Positions 61,779 to 64,000 of a stretch of 64,000 nt of DNA are shown one piece after another. A program made the translations under genes and the position numbers. The stretch is taken from the NCBI RefSeq assembly GCF_026914185.1, contig NC_070565.1, positions 7,068,001 through 7,132,000 on the forward strand, written 5' to 3'. A model generated the notes under the pieces. It was not told the DNA's origin. It did not search any database and saw only the letters and a list, made by a program, of their open reading frames with translations. The stretch is from Puccinia triticina (taxonomy: Eukaryota > Basidiomycota > Pucciniomycetes > Pucciniales > Pucciniaceae). How positions within the stretch are numbered: position 1 is the stretch's first letter; each line of letters opens with the position of its first letter.

Positions 61779-62652
61779 TGTGGAACTACTCTGAGGGAAG
61801 AATAGAGCTTGAGAGGGATTTGGTGCTTGAAGGGCTGCCTCTCAGGGGAACAAGAAAAAGAATATAAGAGTTTGGAATCTTAAGGAAAGGTGCGGCTATA
61901 GAGGATTCTTGAGGTATCTCTAAGGGTTTACTTTCTACTAATCTAACAGCAAGGTAAAGGTAATTTAAAGTCTGTCCAACCTGATATATTTGGCATAGAC
62001 TTATCAAGCTTGTCCACTCTGATTTAATGGCATAAGCTAGGCTAGTGAATGGTGACCAGTGATCTGGATTGCTGGGACAGGATCTGATGGGGAACAAAAG
62101 GTAGGGCCAAAGAGGACAGACTATATACAAAATATTTTGGGGCTGAGTTGTGGTTGGAAGAAAAGATGAGACAGTGAAGATTCTCAATCAAGGGGCTGAG
62201 GCTGAAAAAGCTATGGGGATGGAAAGTTTTGGAATGAGGCTGGAATGTGGAGAGACAATGAAACATCAAAAGAAAGGGATTACATATCATATGAGAGTCT
62301 GAAAAGGGAAGGGCTGAAACCAAAGGGGACAAGGGTTAACCAGGATGGGATCTCTATGATTATTACATGTGTGGCTAATTCCAAAATGGGGTTGTTATGC
62401 TGGATTGGGAAGGGAGGAAGAGGTGATGAACATCCAGGGTCTTTCCTAATAGTCTGGCTCTGTCTGATGGGTGACTTTCTCCCACTTGTGCCTAGCTGGG
62501 TGCTTGAGAAATACTGAGTTGGGGTAGGTGGGTATTCAGAAGGTGGGGAAAAAGGGTGAAGGGAGAATGGGGGGCCTGTTGATGGGTATGAGTTGTCCTA
62601 GCCTTGATCCTTAAGGGAAGTGGGTGCTTGAGTATTCCAGAGAGGGTTATAT
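61779..62652 (-). repeat. 5' LTR of element J, truncated
   Basis: It matches 42695-43570 at roughly 95 percent and stops at AGAGGGTTATATT, where the sequence changes to unrelated DNA with a tRNA-like unit. Confidence 0.75.
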
Positions 62653-62676
62653 TTGTGAAACTCCATAAAATATTAT

Positions 62677-62747
62677 GTGTCCTATGGGAGTTGAACCCAT
62701 GTCTCTTATATCCATGTCAAGTGTACTAACCACTGTACTAAGGACGC
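62677..62747 (-). tRNA. tRNA-like sequence, identity unclear
   Basis: 71 nt on the minus strand. Acceptor GCGTCCT/AGGACAC has one mismatch, D-stem GTAC/GTAC, T-arm ATGGG-TTCAACT-CCCAT perfect. The anticodon arm CTTGA-CATGGAT-ATAAG has a mismatch at the loop and no T33, so the anticodon (TGG by position) is unreliable. It may be a pseudogene or tRNA-derived repeat. It starts 25 bp from the cut end of LTR J. Confidence 0.5.
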
Positions 62748-62871
62748 TTGGATATGAATGGCTGCAGGTGGGTGAAAGAACATCCACTGGTGTCACATGA
62801 AGATCCCTAATTGAGGGTAAGACCTGTAAATGACAGGTCATGAATGAGTGACACCAGCAGGTATGATAAAG

Positions 62872-64000
62872 CTAAGAGTAGCAGAACCACAACCTGAACT
62901 CGGTGGGGTTGTTGAGGAATTGTGATAGGTAGCTACAGGGAAAAGCTAGGTCCGGTCTTGTGCATTGCACAAGGTAGTTGATTAGTCCAACAGCGCGTCG
63001 ATAGTTGAAGGAGCTTGAAACCGGGGTTGAGTCGATGGGACATTTGAGTGCATTCAGCGGCAAAGGGGTTGAGACGGATTTGCAGTTGGAGGCTTGAAAC
63101 TCCTCCAGGATTTCTTTAATGTATTGGTCTTGCGAGAGTGAAATTGTGCGATTTACTCAATCCCTAGTGACTCTCATTCCTAGGACCCACTCACAGGGCC
63201 CCAAGTCTTCCATCTCGAACCGATTCTTTATGGCAGTTTTGAGGAACAAGACTTTGGGTTCTACTATGACGAGATCGTCTACATGGACATACACATAGCA
63301 TGGTTTGCTAGCGTCCTGGTGTACAAACAGACATGGGTCTGCCTGCGCTGGTTGGAAGTTGACCGAGAGAAAGAAGTCCTTGAGGGACCGATACCAGCAC
63401 CGAGGGCTTTGCTTGAGACCATAGAGCGATTTTTGAAGTTTGAGGCCATGGCCAGGCGGTACGTCGATGTTTACGCCGTCTGGAACTTTTATAAATATTT
63501 CCTTGTCTGGTACACCATTAAGGAAGGCGCATCAAACATCCATTTGCTCGATTTCCCAGTCATTTGCTGCGGCAATCCCGGTGATGACTCAAAAGGTGGC
63601 TAGTCTGCCAGTGGGTGTGAATGTTTTGCCATAGTCAATCCCTTCCACTTGTTGGAAACCACGGACGCACAGACGAGCTTTGTATTTCTGAAGTTCTCCA
63701 TCTGCGTTGTACTTCCGTTTAAAGACCCAGACGGTGTCGAGTTGTCGAGTGCCAACCTTCATGGGAGCAACGACCCATACTTCATGTCTGGTTATGTTTC
63801 CTATTTCCACTTCAACAGCCATTAACCACTCGTTTTTGTCCAATCGTCGCATTGCTTGGGCGAAGGTTTTCGGGTCTTTGAGAGAGGAAGGTTCCCCAAT
63901 GATGACCAGGGCCCGATGGATCGAGGGATATCCAGCTAGGTTGGCACAATGCCTCCGGGAGCCCTCCACAATGTTGCCAGGGTCAATGTCGCTGGAGATG
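62872..64000 (-). pseudogene. Ty1/copia element P, RT region, running off the right edge
   Basis: On the minus strand the frame encodes EVWVVAPMKVGTRQLDTVWV, YKARLCVRGFQQVEGIDYGK, TFTPTGRLATF, then TGA near 63600, then WEIEQMDVRCAFLNG, LYGLKQSPRCWYRSL, the RT active site YVHVDDLVIV (intact), LGPCEWVLGMRVTRD, then TGA near 63147, then NRTISLSQDQYIKEIL and the family block VGLINYLVQCTRPDLAF. Both TGA codons are preceded by T and read as CGA before one change. The coding sequence stops at about 62872 without RNase H, so the element is truncated there. Confidence 0.85.

Larger units (their letters stand above)
57387..62652 (-). mobile_element. Ty3/gypsy element J, internally deleted relative of E
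   Basis: On the minus strand: 5' LTR (61779-62652), gag, protease, then a pol remnant. Pol keeps only its first part up to HEPC and its last part from ENKWNGPY; RT, RNase H and the integrase core are gone. No 3' LTR is recognised left of 57387. It shares with E the gene order and the linker PVNxPMPQNLNPPL. Frames are broken. Confidence 0.78.

Overview
The window looks like repeat-dense nuclear DNA of a basidiomycete, most likely a rust fungus (Pucciniales). The reasons are spliceosomal introns, Ty1/copia and Ty3/gypsy retrotransposons nested several layers deep, a DIRS-type reverse transcriptase, and stop codons whose sequence context fits the TCG-type cytosine hypermutation known from Pucciniomycotina. 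The organism call is inference. I recognise only two host-like protein genes, and both carry an in-frame TAG.

Layout. 1-2303: 3' LTR of a plus-strand element (family O) inserted in gag of a minus-strand gag-only element (A). 2488-16584: degenerate copia element K with TSD CCTCC; its RNase H is split by E (7087-15332), a young Ty3/gypsy element with open gag, protease and pol frames and 786-bp LTRs. 16590-24335: an old LTR (L) that received M (17041-19356), a large foldback, CACTA-like element built of hairpin minisatellites, and B (19451-23751), a gag-only element that itself holds a solo O LTR. 24337-25388: hairpin repeats and LTR scraps. 25389-42599: chromovirus D with TSD CATGC, broken by LTR I, the DIRS-like element H and gag-only element C. 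42695-47192: an LTR of family J, a foldback MITE and a secreted-protein pseudogene. 47682-54272: copia F with a solo E LTR inside. 54277-54986: a 710-bp palindrome with four tRNA-like units. 55394-56369: a phosphatase pseudogene. 57387-62652: J, a relative of E that lost most of pol. 62677-62747: a tRNA-like sequence. 62872-64000: copia P.

The pieces are mostly parasites inserted in parasites. Target-site duplications could be read by eye for E, the solo E LTR, B, C, D, F, H, I, K, M and one O LTR, and removing an insert restores the host reading frame in the six cases where that can be tested (E, O-2, C, I, H, solo E). The main biological signals are: 4-bp duplications centred on CpG for the TGTGG-type LTR families; premature TGA codons almost always preceded by T; a dispersed motif containing GTAAGT repeated four times in E; two unrelated elements that match different parts of tRNA-Tyr at the primer-binding position; and a gag-only family present three times.
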